From Terrisporobacter othiniensis (lineage in GTDB: Bacteria; Bacillota; Clostridia; Peptostreptococcales; Peptostreptococcaceae), in assembly GCF_000808015.1 (NCBI RefSeq), contig NZ_JWHR01000164.1:1-33851 (forward strand): a DNA stretch of 33,851 bases. The letters run 5' to 3'. The first letter of the stretch is position 1. Every line of letters begins with the position of its first letter. Shown here one piece after another: positions 25,412 to 32,192 of this stretch. The notes below the pieces were generated by a model, which was given only the letters and a program-made list of their open reading frames with translations, did not search any database and had not been told where the DNA came from. The translations under genes were made by a program, and so were the position numbers.

Positions 25412-26269
25412 ATGGAAATAGATATCAAAGAGTTTAAACTACTTTGTGAAAAGGGTAGTGAAAGTTACAATGAAGATATGGTGGGAATATGTAAAAAAGG
25501 CGCATGGGTATTAGATGGAGCAACAGGACTAAATAATAAAAACTTAATATCTAAAGAAAGTGATGCCAAGTGGTATGTATCTTGGTGGAATAAATACTTA
25601 GAAGAAAACATAAGTAAAAATACATCTTTAAAAAAAATTGTATTAGACGGATTGGAAGATATAAAAAAAGAATATTTATTAAAGCTAAATGGATTAAAAA
25701 TTGAAGAACTAGATACACCTTCAGCTTCTGCAATAATAATAAAGCTTTATGAAGATAAACTAGAGTATTTCCTTCTTGGAGATTGTACTTTATTATTAAA
25801 TGACTTAAAGAAAAATACTATAATTAAAGATGAACGTGTTTGCCAATTTGATGAAGAAGTATTGATAAGAATGAGTGAGCTTAATAAAATAGAAAAGTTA
25901 AGTTTAGTAGAAAAAAAGAATATATTGCTTCCTCTTATAATAGAAAATAGGCTTAAGAAAAATAGTGAGGAAGGATACTGGATATTAGAGTTTAATAAAG
26001 AGGCAGTAGAAAAATCCATACATGGTTATATAAATATAGAAAATGAGCTTAAAATCATGATGAGTAGTGATGGATTTTCATGTGCTTGGGATAGGTATAA
26101 TATTTTTACAGAAGATGAAGTTATGGAAATAGGACAATATAAAGGGATTGAGTATATTAAAGAGAAAACAAGGGAATTAGAAAAAGAAGATAAAAAGGGT
26201 AAGATATTTCCAAGATTCAAAGAAAGCGATGATTCATCTTGTATCTATTTACATATCATAAAAAAATAA
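25412..26269 (+). CDS. PP2C-family Ser/Thr phosphatase-like protein
   Basis: 285 aa from ATG 25412, six bases after GGAGG. The reading from TTG 25400 would place the start before the ribosome binding site. PP2C metal motifs are recognisable: ED (21-22) in GSESYNEDMVG, WVLDGATG (32-39), LLGDC, MMSSDGF and the terminal ESDDSSCIYL. All acidic metal ligands appear present, so it is probably active as a Mn/Mg-dependent phosphatase. It is divergent from the PrpC type and no protein kinase is nearby. Its stop lies 13 nt before the most likely start of the glycosyltransferase gene, so the two form an operon. Confidence 0.75.
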   Translation: MEIDIKEFKLLCEKGSESYNEDMVGICKKGAWVLDGATGLNNKNLISKESDAKWYVSWWNKYLEENISKNTSLKKIVLDGLEDIKKEYLLKLNGLKIEELDTPSASAIIIKLYEDKLEYFLLGDCTLLLNDLKKNTIIKDERVCQFDEEVLIRMSELNKIEKLSLVEKKNILLPLIIENRLKKNSEEGYWILEFNKEAVEKSIHGYINIENELKIMMSSDGFSCAWDRYNIFTEDEVMEIGQYKGIEYIKEKTRELEKEDKKGKIFPRFKESDDSSCIYLHIIKK

Positions 26270-26282
26270 AAGGATGGATTAT

Positions 26283-27500
26283 ATGAGGATATTGCACATT
26301 ACAGCTCAAAAACCAAATAGCACAGGCAGTGGGGTGTATATGAGTGGAGTAATTGAAAGTTTGCATAAGTTGGGACATAAACAAGGGGTAATTGCAGGTA
26401 TAGATATTAATGATGAAAAGAATTACTCAAATAAAAAGGTAAAGTTTTATCCTATGATTTATAATAGTGAAAGACTACCTTTTCCGGTCGTGGGTATGAG
26501 TGATATTATGCCTTATGAAAGTACAAAATATAAAGATCTTACTGAAGATATGATAAATAAAATTAAGGGAGAATTTACCTATATTTTAGATATGGCAATA
26601 AAGGACTTTAAACCAGATATTATTATATGCAATCATTTATATTTAATTACAAGTGTTGCAAGGGAAAGAGTGAAAGATATTAAAGTAGTTGCTATTTGTC
26701 ATGGAACCTGTCTTAGACAATTAAAAAATATAGATTTAAATCATAATTATATAATTTCAAATATAAATAAATTAGATCATATTTTTGCATTACACAATGA
26801 ACAAAAAGAAGAAATAATAAAAATTTTCAAGGTTAAGAATGATAAAGTTAGTATTATAGGCAGTGGCTATGACAATAAGGTATTTTATAACAAAAATTAT
26901 AAAAAAGAGAAAGAAATTAATATAACATATGCGGGCAAAATTTGTGAAAGCAAGGGTATAAAGTCATTGCTAAATAGTCTTAATATTTTAGATTGCAATG
27001 CAGAAGATATTATTGTAAATATAGCGGGTAGTGGAAGTGATCAAGAAAAGATTAATGAAATAATAGAAATATCAAAAAAATCTAAATATAGAGTTAATTT
27101 TCATGGTAAATTAAATCATGAAGACTTGTCAGAGTTATTTAACAAAAGTCATATTTTTGTATTACCATCATTTTATGAAGGGTTGCCTGTAGTTGTACTA
27201 GAGGCTTTATCATGTGGATGTAGAGTAATAGTTAGTAAAATTAATGGGCTGGAAGATTTTATAGGAGAGGATATAAATAATTCTCATAATATTTTGTATT
27301 TAAAGATGCCAAGGATGATAAATTTTACAACTCCATTAAAGGAAGATTTACCTAAGTTTGAAGAAAATATTGCTAAGTGTATGGAAAAATTTATAAATGA
27401 AATTAATGAAGATAAAAAAAGACCTAATATTAATATGGAAAATAAAACTTGGGATGGTCTTGGCAAGAAGATTGATAAAATTATAAAATTAATCGTATAA
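26283..27500 (+). CDS. Family-4-type glycosyltransferase (GT-B fold)
   Basis: 405 aa from ATG 26283. ATG 26274 is possible but overlaps the AAAAGGATGG ribosome binding site. The N-terminal Rossmann half starts MRILHITAQKPNSTGSGVYM, with a glycine-rich acceptor loop. The C-terminal half has the nucleotide-sugar binding features ITYAGKICESKGIKSLLNSL and FVLPSFYEGLPVVVLEALSCGCRVI, where the EX7E-type segment lies. It should transfer a sugar from a nucleotide donor to an unknown acceptor at the cytoplasmic face. No polysaccharide cluster surrounds it; the only partner is the PP2C-like gene upstream. Confidence 0.88.
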   Translation: MRILHITAQKPNSTGSGVYMSGVIESLHKLGHKQGVIAGIDINDEKNYSNKKVKFYPMIYNSERLPFPVVGMSDIMPYESTKYKDLTEDMINKIKGEFTYILDMAIKDFKPDIIICNHLYLITSVARERVKDIKVVAICHGTCLRQLKNIDLNHNYIISNINKLDHIFALHNEQKEEIIKIFKVKNDKVSIIGSGYDNKVFYNKNYKKEKEINITYAGKICESKGIKSLLNSLNILDCNAEDIIVNIAGSGSDQEKINEIIEISKKSKYRVNFHGKLNHEDLSELFNKSHIFVLPSFYEGLPVVVLEALSCGCRVIVSKINGLEDFIGEDINNSHNILYLKMPRMINFTTPLKEDLPKFEENIAKCMEKFINEINEDKKRPNINMENKTWDGLGKKIDKIIKLIV

Positions 27501-27646
27501 ATTATATGTATTTTATATATTATAATTAGTAGATAAAAATCATAAAAAATTTCAAAAAATGTATACTTTTTTATTTCTAGATGTTATAATAATTATCCTT
27601 TATATGTTTGTATCTATGTACATAACAAATTAATTAAAGGATTAAA

Positions 27647-28090
27647 ATGGAAAGGATATTAAAACTTATGAATAATATACAATTACTAATAAAAAATGCA
27701 TTTGAAGCACAGGATAATTGTTACACACCGTACTCTCATTTCAATGTTGGAGCAGCTTTACTTGGTAAGAATGGTAAAATATATCAAGGATGTAATATTG
27801 AAAATGCATCATATACTCCGACAAATTGTGCCGAAAGAACAGCCTTTTTTAAAGCAGTATCAGAAGGACAAAAAGAGTTTGATGCGATTGCCATAGTAGG
27901 AAATAAAGAAGGTGAAGTGGGGGAATTTTGCTCACCATGTGGAGTATGTAGACAAGTAATGATGGAGTTTTGTAATCCAAAAGAGTTTAAAATTTACTTA
28001 GCAAAAGATAGAAATAATCTTGATGATTATATAGAGTATACATTAGAAGAAATATTACCACTAGGATTTGGACCGGCTAACCTAAAATAG
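27647..28090 (+). CDS. cdd: Cytidine deaminase
   Basis: 147 aa from ATG 27647; ATG 27668 (eighth codon) would give the more usual family N-terminus. The substrate motif HFNVGAALL is followed by zinc ligand C61 and catalytic E63 in NIENASYTPTNCAERTAFF, and by the second pair C98 and C101 in PCGVCRQ. Three Cys ligands indicate the small tetrameric form. It converts cytidine and deoxycytidine to uridine and deoxyuridine in pyrimidine salvage. It is a single-gene unit. A 146-bp AT-rich gap with nothing recognisable precedes it. Confidence 0.95.
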   Translation: MERILKLMNNIQLLIKNAFEAQDNCYTPYSHFNVGAALLGKNGKIYQGCNIENASYTPTNCAERTAFFKAVSEGQKEFDAIAIVGNKEGEVGEFCSPCGVCRQVMMEFCNPKEFKIYLAKDRNNLDDYIEYTLEEILPLGFGPANLK

Positions 28091-28113
28091 TCAATTGCTA
28101 TGCAATTGACTAT
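28087..28113 (+). repeat. Perfect palindrome at the end of cdd
   Basis: ATAGTCAATTGC and GCAATTGACTAT form a 12-bp perfect stem with a TAT loop. It overlaps the cdd stop codon and abuts repeat copy C. It lacks a T-run on either side, so it is not a classical terminator. Confidence 0.75.
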
Positions 28114-28160
28114 GGCGCCAACGATATGCCTTCGTTTCACTCAGGCAAATCCGTTGCTTA
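28111..28160 (-). repeat. Dispersed structured repeat, copy C
   Basis: In reverse orientation relative to A and B. The minus strand contains AAGCAACGGA near one end, GAAGGCATATCGTTGGCGCC near the other. Outer stem CAACG/CGTTG and inner stem TGCCT/AGGCA are both complete. Confidence 0.85.
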
Positions 28161-28179
28161 AAATAAATAACTTGTTGTT

Positions 28180-28230
28180 TATGGCGCCAACAATGCACCT
28201 TTGCTTCACTGTAGGTAAATCTGTTGCTTA
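28180..28230 (-). repeat. Dispersed structured repeat, copy D
   Basis: Directly downstream of copy C, same orientation, 51 bp. Compared with C the outer stem has changed to CAACA/TGTTG and the inner stem to ACCT/AGGT, so both changes preserve pairing. Confidence 0.85.
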
Positions 28231-28253
28231 GAATAACTAAATTTACCATAAAT

Positions 28254-28283
28254 AAGAGAAGGGGTTTATCCCTTTCTTTTTTT
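28254..28283 (+). terminator. Intrinsic terminator downstream of cdd
   Basis: AAGAGAAGGGG pairs with CCCTTTCTTTT around TTTAT, with the T-run extending beyond the stem. It ends the cdd transcript after repeats C and D. Confidence 0.8.
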
Positions 28284-28389
28284 ATGTTATAATATTGTCC
28301 ATATTAAAATATAATATTAAGGAACTATACAGTTATAATTATATTTTATTCAAATTATTGAAAATACTAGGTTGTATTTTACATCTAGG

Positions 28390-28424
28390 ACTTGTTCGAG
28401 ATCCTCCAAGTATAAAAAACTAGG
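28390..28424 (+). ncRNA. preQ1-I riboswitch aptamer
   Basis: Stem P1 is ACTTG (28390-28394) with CAAGT (28407-28411), enclosing the 12-nt loop TTCGAGATCCTC. The A-rich tail ATAAAAAACTAGG follows. This matches the preQ1-I layout of the Bacillus queC leader in loop length, the TTC-AG loop pattern and the AUAAAAAACUA tail that folds back as a pseudoknot. It stands upstream of queK-queT-queL, whose products feed the preQ1 pool. Confidence 0.85.
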
Positions 28425-28464
28425 TTAGCTTATTTAGTGGCAGTATTTAAGTTAATCCTTAGAT

Positions 28465-28494
28465 ACGGCTTTTTTTGTGCAAAAAAGCGTATAG
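28465..28494 (+). other. Hairpin in the que leader
   Basis: ATAC and GTAT flank GCTTTTTT and AAAAAAGC, with one G bulged. It separates the aptamer from the ribosome binding site region and may bring the complementary segments of the expression platform together. Confidence 0.6.
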
Positions 28495-28523
28495 GATCTC
28501 CTTTAGAAAGATTAGGAGGAGAT
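28493..28523 (+). promoter_or_regulatory. queK: Expression platform sequestering the queK ribosome binding site
   Basis: ATCTCCT (28496-28502) pairs with AGGAGAT (28517-28523), hiding part of the ribosome binding site. AGGATCTC (28493-28500) is also perfectly complementary to GAGATCCT (28398-28405) in the aptamer loop. The two pairings exclude each other, predicting that preQ1 binding turns translation off. Confidence 0.65.
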
Positions 28524-28527
28524 AAAT

Positions 28528-29493
28528 ATGGAAAAAAGAAAAGTAATAATTGACTGTGATCCAGGTATAGATGATTGCCTGGCAATACTTCTAGCATTAA
28601 ATTCTAAAGAATTAGAAGTATTAGGACTTACAATCTGTAGTGGTAATGTACCAGCAGATCTTGGAGCAAAGAACGCTCTAAAAGCACTTCAAATATGTGA
28701 AAGACTAGATATACCAGTTTATGTGGGCGAAAAATTACCACTAAAAAGAGAACTTGTAACAGCACAAGATACTCATGGCGAAGATGGTATAGGAGAAAAT
28801 TTCTATGAAGATGTAAATAAAGAAATATTAGAAGATGGAGTAGACTTTATTATTGATACATTAAAAAATAATGAAAAAGTATCTATAATAGCTCTGGGTC
28901 CAATGACGAATATTGCAAAAGCTTTAATGAAGGATAAAAAAGCATTCAATAATTTAGATGAATTTGTATCTATGGGTGGAGCCTTTAGAATACATGGAAA
29001 CTGTTCACCAGTGGCAGAGTTTAATTATTGGGTAGATCCTGAAGGAGCTGATTATGTTTACCAAAACTTACCTAAAAAAATTCATATGATAGGCCTAGAT
29101 GTAACTAGGAAAATAGTATTAACACCAAATATTATTGAGTTTATTAATAGACTTGATAAAGAAAAATCAAAATTTATAACAGAAATAACGAGATTTTATA
29201 TAGATTTCCATTGGGAACAGGAACACATCATAGGATGTGTAATAAATGATCCTCTTGCAGTGGCATATTTCATTGATAGAAATTTATGTAAAGGCTTTGA
29301 TTCTTATGTAGAAGTAGTACATGATGGAGTTGCTATGGGGCAATCCATAATAGATTCATTCAACTTCTACAAAAATAAACCAAACGCTCATGTTTTAACT
29401 GAGGTGGATGAAAAAGCTTTTATGAAAATGTTCTTAAAAAGAATATTTAATGGATATGAAAATGAAATAGATACAATTGAGGGGGTAATATAA
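28528..29493 (+). CDS. queK: Queuosine hydrolase QueK (nucleoside hydrolase family)
   Basis: 321 aa. The family Ca2+/ribose site DxDPGxDD is IIDCDPGIDDCLA (D9, D11, D15, D16). SMGGAF, the fVDPEGADYV segment and a late NDPLAVAYF complete the active site. Generic members hydrolyse inosine or uridine. Here the preQ1 riboswitch upstream and the queT-queL genes downstream match the C. difficile queuine-salvage cassette, where this enzyme releases queuine from queuosine. The assignment rests on context plus family. AGGAGGAGAT precedes ATG 28528. The stop TAA directly abuts the queT start. Confidence 0.82.
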   Translation: MEKRKVIIDCDPGIDDCLAILLALNSKELEVLGLTICSGNVPADLGAKNALKALQICERLDIPVYVGEKLPLKRELVTAQDTHGEDGIGENFYEDVNKEILEDGVDFIIDTLKNNEKVSIIALGPMTNIAKALMKDKKAFNNLDEFVSMGGAFRIHGNCSPVAEFNYWVDPEGADYVYQNLPKKIHMIGLDVTRKIVLTPNIIEFINRLDKEKSKFITEITRFYIDFHWEQEHIIGCVINDPLAVAYFIDRNLCKGFDSYVEVVHDGVAMGQSIIDSFNFYKNKPNAHVLTEVDEKAFMKMFLKRIFNGYENEIDTIEGVI

Positions 29494-30072
29494 ATGAATA
29501 AGAGTATGAGTACAAGAAATTTAACTTTAATGGCAATGGGAATTTCTTTAAATATAATAGGAGCATTAATAGCTTTAACACTTAGACTGCCTATTTATTT
29601 GGACTCTATAGGAACCATATTAGTTGCTTGTTTATTAGGACCTAAATTTGCAGTAATGACTGGAGTATGTGGTAGTTTAGTAAGTGGGATGACTTTTGAT
29701 CCATATTCATTGTATTTTGCACCAGTACAAATAAGTACAGGACTTCTTGCAGGATTAATGTATAAAAAAGGATTATTAAAAGGTAAGAAAACACCATTGG
29801 GAGTATTTATATTTACCATACCGACAAGTATTATAAGTGCCATAATAGCAGCATTTTTATTTGGAGGTGTGACATCTTCAGGTTCCTCTTATATAGTACA
29901 AATATTAAGTCATTTCAATGTGCCAATGGTAGTTAGTGTATTTATTACTCAAGTGTGTACAGATTATGCAGATAAATTTTTGGCTGTAGTTTTAGTAGCT
30001 TTAGGTGTGGCGGCACTTCCTAAAAGTTACAAATTATCATTTAAACAGAAGGTGAATAAACAACATGGATAG
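29494..30072 (+). CDS. queT: Queuine/preQ1 ECF transporter specificity subunit QueT
   Basis: 192 aa and strongly hydrophobic, with about six membrane segments. The start resembles other ECF S-components (MSTRNLTLMAMGISLNIIGALIALTLRLPIYLDSIGT). S-components bind one small molecule and dock on a shared EcfA-EcfA'-EcfT energising module encoded elsewhere, which is not in this window. Context (preQ1-I riboswitch, QueK, QueL) points to queuine or queuosine as ligand. GAGGGGGT lies just before ATG 29494, inside the end of queK, and the 3' end overlaps queL by 8 nt, so the three are translationally coupled. Confidence 0.82.
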   Translation: MNKSMSTRNLTLMAMGISLNIIGALIALTLRLPIYLDSIGTILVACLLGPKFAVMTGVCGSLVSGMTFDPYSLYFAPVQISTGLLAGLMYKKGLLKGKKTPLGVFIFTIPTSIISAIIAAFLFGGVTSSGSSYIVQILSHFNVPMVVSVFITQVCTDYADKFLAVVLVALGVAALPKSYKLSFKQKVNKQHG

Positions 30073-30754
30073 ATATAGTGAAGTAACAAACAAAAACCAG
30101 CGTGAAATAGTACTACTTAAAGCTTTTCCATGTAAATGGGGCAAATGTAGTTTTTGTGATTATATATTAGACAATTCAAAAGATGAGGAAGAAATAAACA
30201 AATTAAACTTTGAGGTGTTAGATAACATAACTGGAAAATACAAAGTATTGGAAGTTATAAACTCAGGTAGTTGTTTTGAAATTCCTAAGGCCACTTTATT
30301 GAAAATAAAAGAAATAATCAAGGAAAAGAAAATAGAAAAACTATTCTTAGAAAGTCACTGGGTTTATAAAAAGAAAATTCAAGAAATGAGAGATTTCTTT
30401 GAAATACCTATAACATTTAAAATAGGTGTGGAGACTTTTGACTATGACTTTAGAAATGGATATCTTAACAAAAATGCTAAGTTTGAAAGTGTGGAAGAAT
30501 TGAAAGAATACTTTGATTCACCTTGCATTATGGTGGGAATTAAAGGTCAAACTAAAGAAATGATAGATAGAGATATGGAAATAGTTCTTAATAACTTTGA
30601 CCATGCTACTATAAATGTCTTTATTGATAATACATCAGAAGTTAAGAGAGATCAAGAGCTTGTAGATTGGTTTGAAGAAAAGTATAAGTTTTTAATAGAT
30701 AATCCAAAGATTGAAGTATTGTTTAATAATACAGACTTCGGTGTGGGAGATTAA
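30065..30754 (+). CDS. queL: Queuine lyase QueL (radical SAM)
   Basis: 229 aa, short for a radical SAM enzyme. The cluster cysteines are C23, C28 and C31 in PCKWGKCSFCDY, a CX4CX2C spacing rather than the common CX3CX2C. ESHWVYKKKI and KIGVETFDYDFRNGYLNK may hold further SAM-binding residues. In C. difficile the enzyme of this operon position removes the cyclopentenediol of queuine to give preQ1, which TGT can insert into tRNA. The assignment relies on operon context together with the radical SAM motif. ATG 30065 overlaps the end of queT by 8 nt. Confidence 0.8.
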   Translation: MDRYSEVTNKNQREIVLLKAFPCKWGKCSFCDYILDNSKDEEEINKLNFEVLDNITGKYKVLEVINSGSCFEIPKATLLKIKEIIKEKKIEKLFLESHWVYKKKIQEMRDFFEIPITFKIGVETFDYDFRNGYLNKNAKFESVEELKEYFDSPCIMVGIKGQTKEMIDRDMEIVLNNFDHATINVFIDNTSEVKRDQELVDWFEEKYKFLIDNPKIEVLFNNTDFGVGD

Positions 30755-30771
30755 TAAAATCGATAATATAG

Positions 30772-30808
30772 AAAACCATATTGATTATATAGTCAATATG
30801 GTTTTATT
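30772..30808 (+). terminator. Intrinsic terminator of que operon
   Basis: AAAACCATATTGA and TCAATATGGTTTT form a perfect 13-bp stem with an 8-nt loop, followed by ATTAT. Confidence 0.88.
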
Positions 30809-30846
30809 ATATTTATATATTTAAAAAAAATATATTATATTATTTT

Positions 30847-30901
30847 ATGTAATATATATTATTGTTAGTTAAAAAATGGTTTATAATAATATATATTACA
30901 T
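30847..30901. promoter_or_regulatory. Paired palindromic operators upstream of degV-like gene
   Basis: ATGTAATATATATTAT (30847-30862) and its exact reverse complement (30886-30901) flank 23 nt. Each copy contains the self-palindrome TAATATATATTA. TATAAT at 30882-30887 overlaps the right copy, so a bound repressor could cover the promoter. Confidence 0.6.
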
Positions 30902-30933
30902 ATAAATCTAATACATAAAAGGAAGTGAAGTAT

Positions 30934-31782
30934 ATGGCTATAAAAATAGTTACAGATAGCACATCATATATACCAAAAGAATATGTAAATAAATATGATA
31001 TAAAAATAGCATCTTTAAATGTTGTTATGGATGGAGAAAGCAGACGTGAAGTTGATATAGATAATAAAAATTTTTATGAAGATATGAGCAAATCCAGTGA
31101 AATTCCAAAATCATCTCAGCCAATACCAGAAGAAATGCTGAGTATATTTAAAGACATAATAGCAAATGGAGATTCCATAGTAGGTATATTTTTATCATCA
31201 AAAATGAGTGGAACATATTCCAATGCAAATATGATAAAAAATATGATATTAGAAGATTATCCAAAAGCCAATATAGAAATCCTTGATTCGAAGACTAATT
31301 GTATGCAAATGGGATTTGCTGCAATTAAAGCAGGAGAAGCAGCAAAAGAGGGGAAAAGTATGGAGGAAGTAGTAGCGTTGGCTCAATATGTACTAGATCA
31401 TAGTAGATTTTTATTTACACCAGAAACCTTAGAGTATCTAAAAAAAGGTGGAAGAATAGGTGGTGCAGCGGCACTATTTGGTAATTTATTTCAAATAAAG
31501 CCCATACTTACAGTTGTAGATGGTGAAACCTCTATATTTAAGAAGGTTAGGACTAGAAAAAAAGCTGTAGATGAGATAGTAGGAACTGTTTTAAATGAAA
31601 TAGAGTTAAAGGGATTAGGCGATGTTATTGTACACCATATTAATTGTGAAGAAGAAGGGATGAAGCTAGCGAAAGCTTTGGAGAACAAGTTAGGGCAGAA
31701 AGTTGGAATTCAGTCTATAGGCCCGGTTATTGGTCTACATGTGGGACCTGGTAGTATTGGTATTGCTTATTATACTAAGTAG
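30934..31782 (+). CDS. DegV-family fatty-acid-binding protein (FakB-like)
   Basis: 282 aa from ATG 30934. GTG 30925 lies inside the AAAGGAAG ribosome binding site. The DegV fold is recognised from the start IVTDSTSYIP, the ligand loops SQPIPEEM and SSKMSGTYSNA, and GPVIGLHVGPGSIGIAYY at the end. DegV proteins bind one fatty acid; those working with kinase FakA present it for phosphorylation so that host or recycled fatty acids enter phospholipid synthesis. FakA is not in the window. The gene stands alone behind a double palindrome and ends at a strong hairpin. Confidence 0.9.
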   Translation: MAIKIVTDSTSYIPKEYVNKYDIKIASLNVVMDGESRREVDIDNKNFYEDMSKSSEIPKSSQPIPEEMLSIFKDIIANGDSIVGIFLSSKMSGTYSNANMIKNMILEDYPKANIEILDSKTNCMQMGFAAIKAGEAAKEGKSMEEVVALAQYVLDHSRFLFTPETLEYLKKGGRIGGAAALFGNLFQIKPILTVVDGETSIFKKVRTRKKAVDEIVGTVLNEIELKGLGDVIVHHINCEEEGMKLAKALENKLGQKVGIQSIGPVIGLHVGPGSIGIAYYTK

Positions 31783-31862
31783 ATGAATTTAAATGAATTT
31801 TATTTTTTAATATGTATATTTAAAAATAAAATAATCTTGATGAAATATAGGAATTATATTAA

Positions 31863-31890
31863 GCAAGGGGGAAAAATGATTCCCCCTTGC
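31863..31890. terminator. Strong hairpin between convergent degV-like and rubredoxin genes
   Basis: GCAAGGGGGAA and TTCCCCCTTGC form a perfect 11-bp GC-rich stem with a 6-nt loop, unusual for this AT-rich window. There is no clear T-run on either strand. Confidence 0.7.
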
Positions 31891-31906
31891 CTGAAGTAGA
31901 ATTTAA

Positions 31907-32068
31907 TTATTCAGTTTCAGAAAACTCGTCTTTACCTACTGAACATAAAGGACATAACCAATCATCAGGCAAATCTTCAAAAGAAGTACCTGGAGCTATT
32001 CCGTTATCAGGATCTCCAACTTCTGGATCATAAATATAGCCACAAGCATCACAAACATATTTTTTCAT
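31907..32068 (-). CDS. Rubredoxin
   Basis: 53 aa, the normal size. The four iron ligands are C6 and C9 ([11 protein letters not shown]) and C39 and C42 ([13 protein letters not shown]), a classical single-iron Fe(Cys)4 site. It is a cytosolic one-electron carrier, in clostridia commonly serving oxygen and peroxide reductases. AAAGGGGG lies upstream of ATG 32068 on the minus strand. The leader contains a perfect 15-bp inverted repeat. The broken ferredoxin-nitroreductase gene lies upstream on the same strand, with ~125 bp between. Confidence 0.97.
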   Translation of the reverse strand: MKKYVCDACGYIYDPEVGDPDNGIAPGTSFEDLPDDWLCPLCSVGKDEFSETE

Positions 32069-32096
32069 AATTCAGCCCCCTTTTTAATAATAACTG

Positions 32097-32131
32097 TATT
32101 ATCTCTTATTGTTACACAATAAGAGATAATA
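32097..32131 (-). promoter_or_regulatory. 15-bp perfect inverted repeat in the rubredoxin leader
   Basis: TATTATCTCTTATTG and CAATAAGAGATAATA surround TTACA, about 30-65 bp before the rubredoxin start. There is no T-run on the minus strand (TACAGTTATT follows), so it looks more like an operator or leader hairpin than a terminator. TTGACA on the minus strand at 32185-32190 could be a promoter -35. Confidence 0.6.
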
Positions 32132-32192
32132 ATCATCAATATTAGTGTAAGTATACAATATTCATTTATAATAAAAACATATTTTGTCAAAT

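Noticed and set aside
28111..28230. CRISPR-like array from repeats C and D
   Set aside because: Only two diverged copies with no regular spacers and no cas genes; they belong to the dispersed repeat family.
28270..28500. Purine riboswitch upstream of the nucleoside hydrolase
   Set aside because: The three-way-junction loops of the purine aptamer are absent, and the preQ1-I pattern fits instead.
28528..29493. Generic inosine-uridine nucleoside hydrolase
   Set aside because: The fold fits, but the preQ1-I aptamer and the queT-queL neighbours make queuosine a better substrate assignment.
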